Shown here piece after piece: positions 1-9,697 of a DNA stretch of 64,000 nucleotides. The position numbers were made by a program, and so were the translations under genes. The notes under the pieces are model-generated. The model saw only the letters and a program-made list of their open reading frames with translations. It did no database searches and had not been told where the DNA came from. The stretch comes from Xylaria sp. FL1777 (taxonomy: Eukaryota; Ascomycota; Sordariomycetes; Xylariales; Xylariaceae): the NCBI GenBank assembly GCA_022578965.1, contig MU400627.1:61807-125806 (forward strand). The letters run 5' to 3'. Positions within the stretch are counted from its first letter, which is position 1, and each line of letters begins with the position of its first letter.

Positions 1-754
1 ATAGGTACTAGTATTATGTAGTTATGAAGGGTCACCCACTACCAAAATGATTCACGTGTTGTCTCTAAGGCGCAGCATTACCTATTAGGTACCTTTGATT
101 GGCACTAAGAGAATTTTGACCAATCTGCTTCGAGTATTTCGCCACGTTTAGACTACCTCGGCTACGCCCAGCATCTCGGCAAGCCACGCGAGATGCTACG
201 TCAGTGGAGTTCTAGAAGTCCGCCTTTGAGTACCCTACCGCCAGAGCGGGTGCAAGAAGAAACGACCCAAATATTCACTACCACTTCACAGGCCAATCAT
301 ACAACGAAATAAAGCAGGTAATATTGTTATTAGATCCTTTAATTCTTTTTTTTCTTTTCATTCTTCAAGCTCCCTTATTTTTCTCTCTATTTTTTGGCTG
401 TTAGATTGGTCATTGAAATGGTAGAGTTTGACTGGCTTGTAGCGCTTGGGTCGTTTCTCGTTGAACCCGTTCTGATACCCTTGCATCACGACGTTAAAGA
501 CTTATCTTCTCCAAGCATGCATCCTGCTTGTCTGCCTGGATATGCTTACCGCCATTGGTCCGTCAATCTGCACATGTATGTACCTCGTCGGGGTGGTCAA
601 CCGTACCTACAGTATGTAGCTATGCCCAATGCGTCAGATATCCCGGATACAGAGCATCGTACCTTAGACACATACATAATGAGACCACTCGCCCGTAAAT
701 ACGAACTTGCCAGGTCTTCTCTCGGCCTCAAGTGCCCTTGGCCAGACCAACACG
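1..754. other. Upstream region, no gene seen
   Basis: No credible coding sequence. The open frame at 394-870 is not supported: it only overlaps the first exon of the phosphatase gene in another frame. A pyrimidine-rich stretch at about 345-395 may belong to the promoter or 5' leader of the downstream gene. Confidence 0.5.
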
Positions 755-3098
755 ATGGTGACTTGTGCTCAACTCTTATGCTTCGCCGGGGCGGCGTCGG
801 CTGCTTTTGTGGGCAATCTCAACTATCTGTCTCCTTCGAGACATCATGCTTCCCTTGGAGTCTCGATTAATAGAGTAGCTAAGAGAACCCATGCAACACC
901 TCCATGGGAGCCAGGCCAGCTGAACTTTACTCACGGTGTTGCCTCGGGCGACCCCTCGGATGAGAGTGTCATTCTGTGGACGAGAGCCGCACCAACGAGC
1001 GACAACGATGCAAGCAATGTCACTGTTTCAGGATACGTACCGCTTTACGACCATTCCACGAAGCAGTATGTGGCAACAAGCAATGCGCCTGTCTGTGTTG
1101 ACTGGAAAATTGGAACTTCTAAGTCCTTGGAGCATGTCATAGATTCAGGAACTGTGTATACCAGCTCTGACATTGACTACACTATCAAGGTACAAAGTAA
1201 GAACACTTATTGTCTTACACAAGATAGTTGACCTTAGCTCTCAGGTTGAAGCTAAGAAACTCAAGTCCTTCACAACTTATTGTAGGTGGTCTTGAAACAA
1301 CCTCCGTTACACTATATGTCAAAACTGACGAGTCGAAAAGACTACCAGTTCGCGATTTGCAATTCTAAAAATAAATCACCCGTTGGACGTACCAAAACCA
1401 TTCCCTCTAACAACGATAAAATTACCAAGCCTGTGAAGCTTGCCGTCTACTCGTGCAGCAATTATCGTTTGTCGTCCTGCTCTAAAACGACAATAGAGTC
1501 CCTAATGACATGTGATTAGCATTTGGATTTTTCAATGCGTATGGAAATCCCGTGCGAAAAGACTCTGTTGATTACGTTGTTCACTTGGGGGACTATATCT
1601 ACGAATATGCGAACGGGGATTACGGTTGGGGTGATGCAGTGAGTGATTCTCATAATAATATTGGTGATTGTTAGACTAGACAAACTGCTCTTTGGGTTAG
1701 ATCCATACTTCAGGGTCCTATAATAGCCTCGACACTCTCTTTATCATACCAAAATAGCAATTATTAACCCCGAGATATCGTAGTACGGCCGCATTCCTCT
1801 CCCTAACCGGGAGATACACACGTAAGTTCATCCGAGTACGAAGAGTTCTTAAGATAGGATCCTAACAGCCGCAGACTGTACGACTACCGAAAGCGCCTTG
1901 CCACTTATAGAACAGACTTAGATCTCCTTGCCAGCCACCAGATATTTCCTTGGATACCTGTGTGGGATGATCATGGTTTGTTGTGCTATCGTCTACACCG
2001 GGAGTAAGTTACTTATTAACAATTAAACAGAGGTGGCAGACAATACTTACCGCGATGGATCCTCTCATTTGAATAATACCGAAGAGTCATTCATAGAAGA
2101 TGGCGGGGTATCTGTTGATCAACGGAAGATGAATGCTGTGAGAGCTTACTTCGAATGGAGTGAGTGATGAAACGTGCTTCAATCTCAAGTCCGTTCTTCT
2201 AATTAGTTTAGTGCCAATTCGACAAGTTGACATGGACGACAACCTTAGGATATGGCGCAACTTCCAGTTCGGCAATCTATTCGATCTTGTGATGCTGGAC
2301 ACTAGACAATACGACAGGTCGATCACGGACGTATACTGGAACACACATTACGTATCAGAGATATATAATGATGCCAGCCGGTCACTAATGGGGCCCAGAC
2401 AAGAAGCGTGGTTTTACAACACTCTCAAGGATAGCGCGAAGCGAGGTGCCACTTGGCGAGTAATTGGAAACCAGGTTGTCTTCAGTCGCATCAACACGAG
2501 TATTTCGACGGGCTCACAGATGCCTTTCAACTACGATCAATGGGATGGATACCAGGCGAACCGCAACAGGACGTTCTACACTCTCTACGAGAACAACATT
2601 GGAAATAACATCTTTCTCGCCGGAGATTCTCATGCCTCGTGGGTGTCTGACCTCGTCTGGCTCGACGAGCACCCATACGACCCAGCCACCGGCAACGGAT
2701 CCCTCGGTGTTGAGTTCGCCGGAAGTGCTGTATCTTCACCGTCACCAGCGGGGCAGAACGTAACCCTCGAGGTGGCGCAGCTCGGCTCCGAGCTATTCAT
2801 TGCTGCCAACGCCGAGCCACAATGGCAAGACTTCTACTATAGGGGGTATTACGAGCTTTCTATCAGCCACAAGAAAGTTGATGCGACGTATTTTGGTATT
2901 CCGACTACCACAGTTCGCAGTGGTACCGAGATATCACTCGCGAACTTCACCGTTCTTGCAGGGGCTAACAAACTCTATCGAGAAAATGGTGCGGCGGCGC
3001 TGGGCGGTGTAGTCGAGGCTGGTAGTCTCAGGGGTGGGAAGGTAGTCCCGAAGAACTTGACATTTGACACTGAGACGGGACAATGGCATAGTTACTAG
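755..3098 (+). CDS. phoD: Secreted PhoD-like alkaline phosphatase/phosphodiesterase, 8 exons
   Basis: PhoD-family metallophosphatase, expected to release phosphate from phosphomonoesters or diesters outside the cell or in the wall. Exons read as 755-1189, 1245-1281, 1341-1466, 1520-1638, 1784-1821, 1875-1975, 2031-2159 and 2212-3098, giving 623 aa in a continuous frame. The N-terminus (MVTCAQLLCFAGAASAAF) looks like a signal peptide. Family landmarks follow in order: THGVASGDP near residue 65, VHLGDYIYEY in exon 4 (metal-binding Asp), PLPNREIHTLYDYRKR across exons 5-6, PVWDDHEVADNTY across exons 6-7, YFEWMPIRQ across exons 7-8, MLDTRQYDRS, and GDSHASWVSDL in the last exon. An in-frame ATG at 707 would bury the signal peptide, so 755 was chosen. 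Each exon join restores a conserved motif, so I read the gene as intact. The exact substrate is not evident. Confidence 0.88.
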
Positions 3099-4109
3099 GG
3101 TAACTCGAGGACCAGGAACGGAATAGGAGATTAAATAATGAGCTTTTACTCGTTTTTAGATTAAAGTCTTAATTATGTTGCTAGTCCTTCTACACGTTAT
3201 AGCCATCACTATACTGGATTAACTGTATGCTAGTACTGCACAGTTGCTCCTTTGAGTGCTGGAACATCTATCTCAACAGCAATCAGTTATTGGAAAGTTC
3301 CAAAAAGCGCGCAGTGACTTGTTTTGTGTCCTATGCTAGGCACAATGGATAGGCCGGAGCTTATGATAATACATGACATGGAAAAGCACGTGCCTAGATA
3401 CCCGGGCAACATATTCGCTCGATGCCGCCACCATCTCTATTCGATCTATTCTTACTTCATAGCGTCAGGGACTGTTCAAACCGCCAACATAGATATGGTT
3501 TAAGCTAATGTTAAGGCGCTATGCGCTTTTGGACATCTCCTTTGTCTCTATCTAGATCCATATTACCTTCGCTGTACTGGTGCAGCATCCAGTTGAAATA
3601 GAAGGTGCAGCGTTAATAACGTTCACTTATGCCCAATAGTTTACTTTTAGTGCCTATAATTATCGGTATATTGCTCTATAACACAAGGACTTGTATTAGA
3701 GTTTATGGAGTATCAACAGCGCGAGATGAGTAGATACTCAGGTCCCATGAATCTTATAGAGTTTAAACTTCACAGTAACTAGGGCAACCAAATAGAGTTA
3801 CTATTATACTGAATCAATCATATAGTGGAAAACCTAATTACAAGCCTGCATCACTCGAGTTGTTTATTTTGATCATTACTTGCGAAACATTTCAAAACAT
3901 CAATTCTCTCTTCTACTTTCACATCTACCAATTTACACACTGCCACTACACTTACTACACTACTGGTGCCATCATTGATATACAAACATTATATAACTAT
4001 TACTTTACGTGTTATCATATTATCAAATCATTATTCAATAACCATTGATCCCACCAGAGAATCTTACCAACATATTATCTCGTCACCTCTAGTTCTCACA
4101 TCGACCAAA
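3099..4109. other. Intergenic, AT-rich
   Basis: No coding sequence recognised. It contains AT-rich stretches and the likely promoter of the gene at 4110, whose start lies in a good context (ccaaaATGgc). Confidence 0.5.
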
Positions 4110-4670
4110 ATGGCTCTTCGCGGCAAGCTCCTCCTAAGACTCCTTGACGCCGTCCTAGACAACTTCGTATATCTGAAGATTGTACTCGACCTCGACGCCG
4201 ATCAGCTTGAGATCGAAGATAGAGAAACCTGTGCAAAGCTCATGAAAGAGCTTCAACGCCTCGTGCACTTCCAAGTGCGCTTCTTACTCTTCAGCGAGGA
4301 CAAGGAAGACGACGAGAATAACAGAGTCCACCGGCTCAGGATCGCCACAAACATCTTCTCGCGGTTCTCCCGGTCAGATTCCCTAGTCGGACGATGGGAG
4401 CGCCTCACGCCAAGCGCGCTCGTATTCCTCTCGAGCCTCAATCACAGGATCATCTTGAAGCTCGTCAAGAATAGTCCCCAGATCCTGAGTGCTATGGATC
4501 GAGTCAGAGATCTCCTAGCACTGGCCGAGGACTGCGCCAGGGAGAGCGCTGCGTCCGCACTACCTCGGCCAAATATGAGGGTATTTCGGCGCAAATTGAA
4601 AATCCTCGCCGCGAAGGCAGAGGAGAAGAAGAACGATGGCGCCGATGAAGCCAACGACAAGAAGGGCTAG
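4110..4670 (+). CDS. Hypothetical protein, 186 aa, mostly helical and charged
   Basis: I do not recognise this family. It is a single-exon frame starting in a good fungal context (ccaaaATGgc). The frame is open further upstream, but the extra N-terminus is derived from AT-rich leader-like DNA, so the internal ATG is preferred. The protein has no signal peptide or clear membrane span. It looks alpha-helical, with alternating Leu-rich and charged stretches (ALRGKLLLRLLDAVLDNFVYL at the start), and it ends in a Lys/Glu/Asp-rich tail (AAKAEEKKNDGADEANDKKG). The codon use and G+C of 4110-4670 are clearly higher than in the surrounding AT-rich DNA, which supports real coding. No function is proposed. 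Confidence 0.65.
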   Translation: MALRGKLLLRLLDAVLDNFVYLKIVLDLDADQLEIEDRETCAKLMKELQRLVHFQVRFLLFSEDKEDDENNRVHRLRIATNIFSRFSRSDSLVGRWERLTPSALVFLSSLNHRIILKLVKNSPQILSAMDRVRDLLALAEDCARESAASALPRPNMRVFRRKLKILAAKAEEKKNDGADEANDKKG

Positions 4671-6190
4671 AGATACAAGTTAGCCGATGGAAGCGCGGCA
4701 GAAATCGATGATGCAATAGCTTCGTTATGAGAAGACCGACAGTGCGCCGCACCACCGCACCAACGAGACTGGAGCTGATGGATCGAGTTCTCCTATCAGC
4801 CTGTGTCGGACTGGTATAATGTGAGTATAGGATTCTGGGCAATGAGCCTATAACCACACTGAGCATTGCTGCTAATAACCTGAAATAGATAGTCGCTTGA
4901 CAACGCGAGGCATGTGGCACGATAACGGCGTGCTCTGTGACCTAACGATGCCGGCGCCACGCACGCATGTGCCCGTCGCCTCTGATAAAGGCTCCTCGTC
5001 GCGTTGGAGTTTCCACCGTCGCCTCACTTTTCCACCTCTCACGACGGAGTTGGGCTTTCAGTGGTGGTCGAGAGGTCTTTCACTTGCATATAACTGAGTC
5101 CTAGCTGCGGTAGCCGGTCTCATGGTGCACCAGCCAGGACTCAAGTAGGGGTTCACGCTACCTCGAACAAGTGCATTCAAAGCAAACCTCTCTGAGCGCC
5201 GCATGTTGAGGTTTCATGAGAAGTCAGCAGCTGAACAACCTCGTTGATTGAGCAACACACACACACACACACACACACTCTCTCTCTCTCTCTCTCTCTC
5301 TCTCATGAGACAAGCATTATATGCGGCATAATCATATGTCGATTTCACCTATGGCCGACACTGAGAAAGGGGGGATACCATTTGTAGAGGGAAGTTTTCG
5401 GTTGAAACTGAGACTTCTAGTTCGGATAACTTACAGAGATGTTGGATCATCTTAAGCAGGGCCGTAATAAGGAGGTTGGAGACAATCTTTTGGATTTGGA
5501 CTGAATTGGCGAAGACGGAGAATGGAACTGGAACATGGGCATGTTTCTCGTCACTTACAGATGAGGTTAGGCGTAAGGTTGGGGTACAATGGTTGCCAAA
5601 TACACTAGCCATGTAATTGACCAAAGCGGTCATATATCTATGATTTGGATTCTGGCCGTGCTTTGTGATCCTGCGTCTCACGTTATATCCTGATGTGTAT
5701 TACTTTCTAAGCAAGCTGATTTAGGTATGTCGTCGGCAAGTTCCTGTTCTGGCAAGGCCGATGTCACTACCTACTGCGTAGGTAGGCTTATGGCACCAGG
5801 ACCCTTCCTCTAGCAACCCACTAGATAACCTAATGCACCGGTACCCAGTTTAGCTTAGCAGCGAATAAAGGCCCCTGATAGGCTGATAGGGCACACCACC
5901 ATGCCTAGAAGCAAGGCCAAAATTTCCCCTGGCCGCTACAGAGCGCGCTACCTGGAGGATCGAACCGACCCCGCCATCGGGACCCCTCCTTCAAATACAA
6001 TCCTAATATTACTACAGCTGCTTCTAATAATAATATGAGCACCCCCCCAACATCAACCAACAACAATCACCGCTCATCTCTCTTGTTCATGTTCATATAG
6101 CGAAGCGTTTCTGCTTGGAGTTCCTCGTGTTGTCGCCGACCATAAAAAGGAACCGAAAATCAACGAGGAGAAAAGGGAAGACGGACAGCA
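4671..6190. other. Intergenic region with a dinucleotide microsatellite
   Basis: No gene recognised. It includes the (AC)n(TC)n microsatellite at 5255-5304. The last ~150 bases are the leader of the decarboxylase gene. A B-box-like sequence near 5960 was examined and rejected as a tRNA. Confidence 0.5.
5255..5304. repeat. Compound microsatellite (AC)12(TC)13
   Basis: Twelve uninterrupted AC units at 5255-5278 are followed directly by thirteen TC units at 5279-5304. It lies between genes and has no evident coding role. Its length makes it a likely polymorphic marker. Confidence 0.97.
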
Positions 6191-7336
6191 ATGGCCGAGA
6201 TCTACCGCGCGAGCACGACGGCACCCGTCAACATCGCCGTCGTCAAGTACTGGGGCAAGCGAGATGCGAAGCTCAACCTGCCGACCAATTCGTCCCTCTC
6301 CGTCACCCTCTCGCAGGACGATCTACGGACCTTGACGACTGCCACCTGCTCGAGCTCCTACACTGGCGAGGACAGCCTGACGCTCAATGGCGCCCCTTCC
6401 GACATCTCCGGTGCCAGGACCCAAGCTTGTCTACGCGAGCTGCGAGCTCTGCGTGCCGCTCTCGAGGAGAAGAATCCCTCGCTGCCGAAGCTCTCTTCCT
6501 TTCCCCTGCGCATTGTCTCCGAAAACAACTTCCCCACCGCCGCCGGCCTGGCCTCGTCCGCAGCCGGTTTCGCCGCCCTTGTCCGTGCCATCGCGGATCT
6601 CTACGAGCTGCCCAACTCCCCTACTGAACTCTCCCTGATTGCGCGCCAGGGAAGCGGCTCCGCATGCCGCAGTTTGTTCGGCGGCTACGTGGCGTGGCAG
6701 ATGGGATCGCAGGCCGATGGCCTCGACTCCAAGGCCGTGGAGGTGGCCCCCGCTTCGCATTGGCCCCAGATGCGGGCGCTCGTGCTCGTCGCTTCGGCGG
6801 CTAAGAAGGGCGTCAGTTCGACGTCGGGCATGCAGCAGACTGTCGCGACATCCGATCTGTTCAAGGAGCGCATCACAAACGTTGTGCCCAAGCACATGAA
6901 GCTCATGGAGGAGGCCGTCGCCGCGCGGGACTTCGCCAAGTTCGCCGAGGTCACCATGAAGGACTCCAACTCGTTCCATTCTACCTGCGCCGACACCTAC
7001 CCGCCCATCTACTACATGAACGACGTCTCGCGGGCCGCCGTGCGTGCCGTCGAGGCCATCAATGCTACCGCCGGCAAGACGATAGCCGCCTATACATTTG
7101 ATGCTGGCCCGAACTGCGTCGTGTACTATCTCGAGCAGGACACAGCCGCTGTCGTGGGCACGTTCTACAACTTGCTCGCGAGCACCGAGGGGTGGAAGGC
7201 CGAAGCCAAGTCGTACGCTTCCGGCGGTGTGCAGCTCGAGGAGGCCGTAGCTACTCTGATTAAGGGCGGAGTAAGCAGGATCATACAAACGGGTGTCGGT
7301 GAGGGTCCCGTCAAGACCGAGCAGCATTTGGCATGA
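6191..7336 (+). CDS. ERG19: Mevalonate diphosphate decarboxylase
   Basis: Catalyses the ATP-dependent decarboxylation of mevalonate 5-diphosphate to isopentenyl diphosphate, the last step of the cytosolic mevalonate pathway feeding sterol and isoprenoid synthesis. It is a single-exon frame of 381 aa, close to the usual family size. The GHMP-kinase-type fold is visible: the N-terminal APVNIAVVKYWGKRD motif near residue 11, the Ser/Ala-rich phosphate-binding loop NFPTAAGLASSAAGFAAL near residue 115, QGSGSACRSLFGGYVAW near 153, and the conserved FDAGPNC motif near 302. The ATG lies in acceptable context (gcaATGgc) and matches the family start (MAEIYRASTTAPVNIAV). The gene is G+C-rich compared with its neighbours, as expected for a highly expressed housekeeping gene. 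There is no sign of damage. Confidence 0.97.
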   Translation: MAEIYRASTTAPVNIAVVKYWGKRDAKLNLPTNSSLSVTLSQDDLRTLTTATCSSSYTGEDSLTLNGAPSDISGARTQACLRELRALRAALEEKNPSLPKLSSFPLRIVSENNFPTAAGLASSAAGFAALVRAIADLYELPNSPTELSLIARQGSGSACRSLFGGYVAWQMGSQADGLDSKAVEVAPASHWPQMRALVLVASAAKKGVSSTSGMQQTVATSDLFKERITNVVPKHMKLMEEAVAARDFAKFAEVTMKDSNSFHSTCADTYPPIYYMNDVSRAAVRAVEAINATAGKTIAAYTFDAGPNCVVYYLEQDTAAVVGTFYNLLASTEGWKAEAKSYASGGVQLEEAVATLIKGGVSRIIQTGVGEGPVKTEQHLA

Positions 7337-8065
7337 GATTGGATACGGACATGAAATGATATGAGCGGGCATATTGGAATTTCATATTACTTACATAGAC
7401 CTACTTTAAAAATAAACGTGTTCATGCCACATCCCCTCCCTCTATTTAGCGCTTGCCGTGACACATCCTCTGAAGATAGACTGACCTTAAACTTTGTAAA
7501 TGTCGAGCGCGAAACTGGCTATGCCGTTAGACTAATATTTGAGGTGTAACTACCTATATAAATTCGGTGATGTTTGAGCTATAGCCTACCTGATCGCAAA
7601 TGGTCATATCTATAGATGGATCTCTGAGGTAAACTCGTAGGTTCTGCTTTCGTTACAATAAATGAATAGTCCCGAATCTCCTTAGCCACTGTAATTACCG
7701 TCAGATGCTTCGATCCTGCCTGCCCATTTAATTTCATCAACTGTGGTGCAGGGCCGGGAGAGTGTTGACAATACACTTCAGCGCACCCGATCGCGGGAGT
7801 AGGGAGGCAGGCTAATCCACGCGTCGCCGCTGAAGCATTAGGTCTGCCCAAGCTTAAAAAAAATAATGAAATAAAACAAACCAATCCTACCCATGGGCCA
7901 TCCAATGGGTCTAGGCGAGGCGTCCAATTGGTCCAAGGGAAGTGGGTGGGCAGAAGAAATACGATCGTATTCGTTGCGATCGTGCCTCGAGGAAGCATGT
8001 TATGTTGTAGAAGGGAGGTTATGTAGTGGACCCCTGTAGCCTGTAGGCTGACCTACATACTTACG

Positions 8066-8617
8066 AAGCGATTTTTCGGACCTGAAGAATTGATATCGGG
8101 ACCTGAACCTAAACCCAATACAGCAATCCCCTCATGGGTACTGCGGGTCCCTCTCCACTTCACCAAATTTATAAGCAGTGTGAAGTAAACCCATGTATTT
8201 ATAAGGATTACCTATAAACCTAGTAAAAAAAAGACAGGTACCTAATGCAACTAAATTAACTAACACTGCTATATTATAGCGCACCTTACATACTATTACC
8301 ACTATATTATAGCGCACTATACTTACTAATACTGCTGTATTATAGCGCACCTTACATTTAACCTACCTACGCACTAACTACTTTCCACCTTTTCTTTCAA
8401 CCTTTAACCTTTAACCTACCTACCTAACTAACCATCAGAGCGAAACATGTTTAAGGGTATAGCCAACCGTTATTTTTATCGGTGTCCATAAAATGTCTTA
8501 CGCTATCTTATTTTCTATGGGAAATGGGGTGGGGTAGAGACGCCAGGTGGACATTAACCGAATTGGGTTTAGATTCAGGTCCCGATATCAATTCTTCAGG
8601 TCCGAAAAACCGCATTC
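8066..8617. mobile_element. MITE-like foldback element with 50-bp terminal inverted repeats
   Basis: The arm at 8067-8116 and the reverse complement of 8565-8614 match at 47 of 50 positions (core cggacctgaagaattgatat on both arms). Immediately outside each arm is the same 12-bp sequence, tacatacttacg, at 8054-8065 and 8618-8629, which looks like a target-site duplication or an extended flank repeat. The ~450-bp interior has no open frame for a transposase but contains a 33-bp tandem repeat. Size, inverted ends and lack of coding fit a non-autonomous DNA element (MITE). A 12-bp duplication is longer than those of the commonest superfamilies, so the class is unknown. Confidence 0.75.
8261..8359. 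repeat. Three tandem 33-bp units inside the foldback element
   Basis: Three head-to-tail units of 33 bp at 8261-8293, 8294-8326 and 8327-8359 share the core tattatagcgcac. They diverge by a few substitutions each. Because 33 is a multiple of three, an open frame with a repeated 11-residue pattern appears on the minus strand, but nothing suggests it is translated. Confidence 0.85.
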
Positions 8618-9697
8618 TACATACTTACGCAGTAGTATCTAGAATCTAGATACCGGTAAGTGCCGTGGCTACGCAGTAGCGTAGTTCGGGAGCGGCCAGA
8701 CATTAGTCCGGAGATCACACAATTAGCTTCTAAATGAAGAAGAGCTAGAGAGAATCTTGCATTCGTAATTCGGGAGTCCTATATTCGAGGACTTCAATAA
8801 ACTAGGCATGTCAATGTAGATCTTCCGAGACCCCTGTAGCTTGCGGAACTCGCTCTATCGTACGGCCTATCGTACGGCTGATCGCCAAACTCACCCCTGA
8901 GATTAAGATATCAGCAGGCTAGATAGGTAAGCAGAACTAAAGGAGACCATTAGTAGTATGAGTATACTATGTGCATATAATCGAGACCAGGGGGTCGGTC
9001 GCTACAAAAGGTGCGTATTGAGTCATATAAAGCTACATGCTAAGAACCAGGTAGGTAGTCTACATATAGGTAAGTCTCTATCGCCTACCTCAAGTATAGG
9101 GGTCCTGGTAGTTTATCATCCAAAATCGGCTTTTAGACACGATTGCTCATCCCCAATGTGTGAAAATGCTAGAATGGTGATAGTTGGAGTAGGTGAAGAC
9201 GTTTATGTGGATACACTGTTATCATATGTAAGTGCTGCATATATGGTAGGGTTAGGCACTTTCGCCGGCTTATACCAACCGACTGCGCAGCTCTCGCTGA
9301 GTCCTCCAAAGAAACACTCACCCCTCTAGCGTTGGACTTAACCATATGCTTCCATAATATTTCTCAGTCGACGTATAAATAAAATAGGTAGAGTATTCTA
9401 ACAGCTTCCTTTACAGCTCGAAAATTTGTACCCTAGATTATACCTATTACCAATGGCCTGTAGCCTGAACGAGCCTGAACGATGCATTGCTGACGGAGTT
9501 GGGGTAGTATTTCCAGCTGACTTAGGTAGCCTACCGCAGCCACCGCCAGAAAAAATGAGGTAGGCTGATTGAAGGGCTGAATGCTAGAATTCCTCTGATT
9601 TTAAACATTTATGGGCTTCGAGCTACTAGGTATCGGTTTATTCGCCTTTAAACTATTCGCATTATTAGTAGAACAGCAAGCCAGCAAGCGCATCACA

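Larger units (their letters stand above)
7337..9697. other. Gene-poor region carrying a foldback element
   Basis: No credible gene. It contains the inverted-repeat element at 8066-8617, described separately. A weak open frame at 8958-9329 shows no recognisable features. The sequence is AT-rich with many short acctacctac and ggtacct motifs. Confidence 0.5.

Noticed and set aside
5940..5985. tRNA-like B box (ggttcgatcc on the minus strand)
   Set aside because: The flanking bases do not form a five-base-pair T stem, and no A box or acceptor stem was found at proper distances.
6431..7372. 313-codon minus-strand frame over the decarboxylase gene
   Set aside because: Shadow of a G+C-rich conserved gene; the sense product is clearly ERG19.
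8261..8359. CRISPR-like array
   Set aside because: Units are directly abutting with no spacers, in a eukaryotic context; it is a plain tandem repeat.
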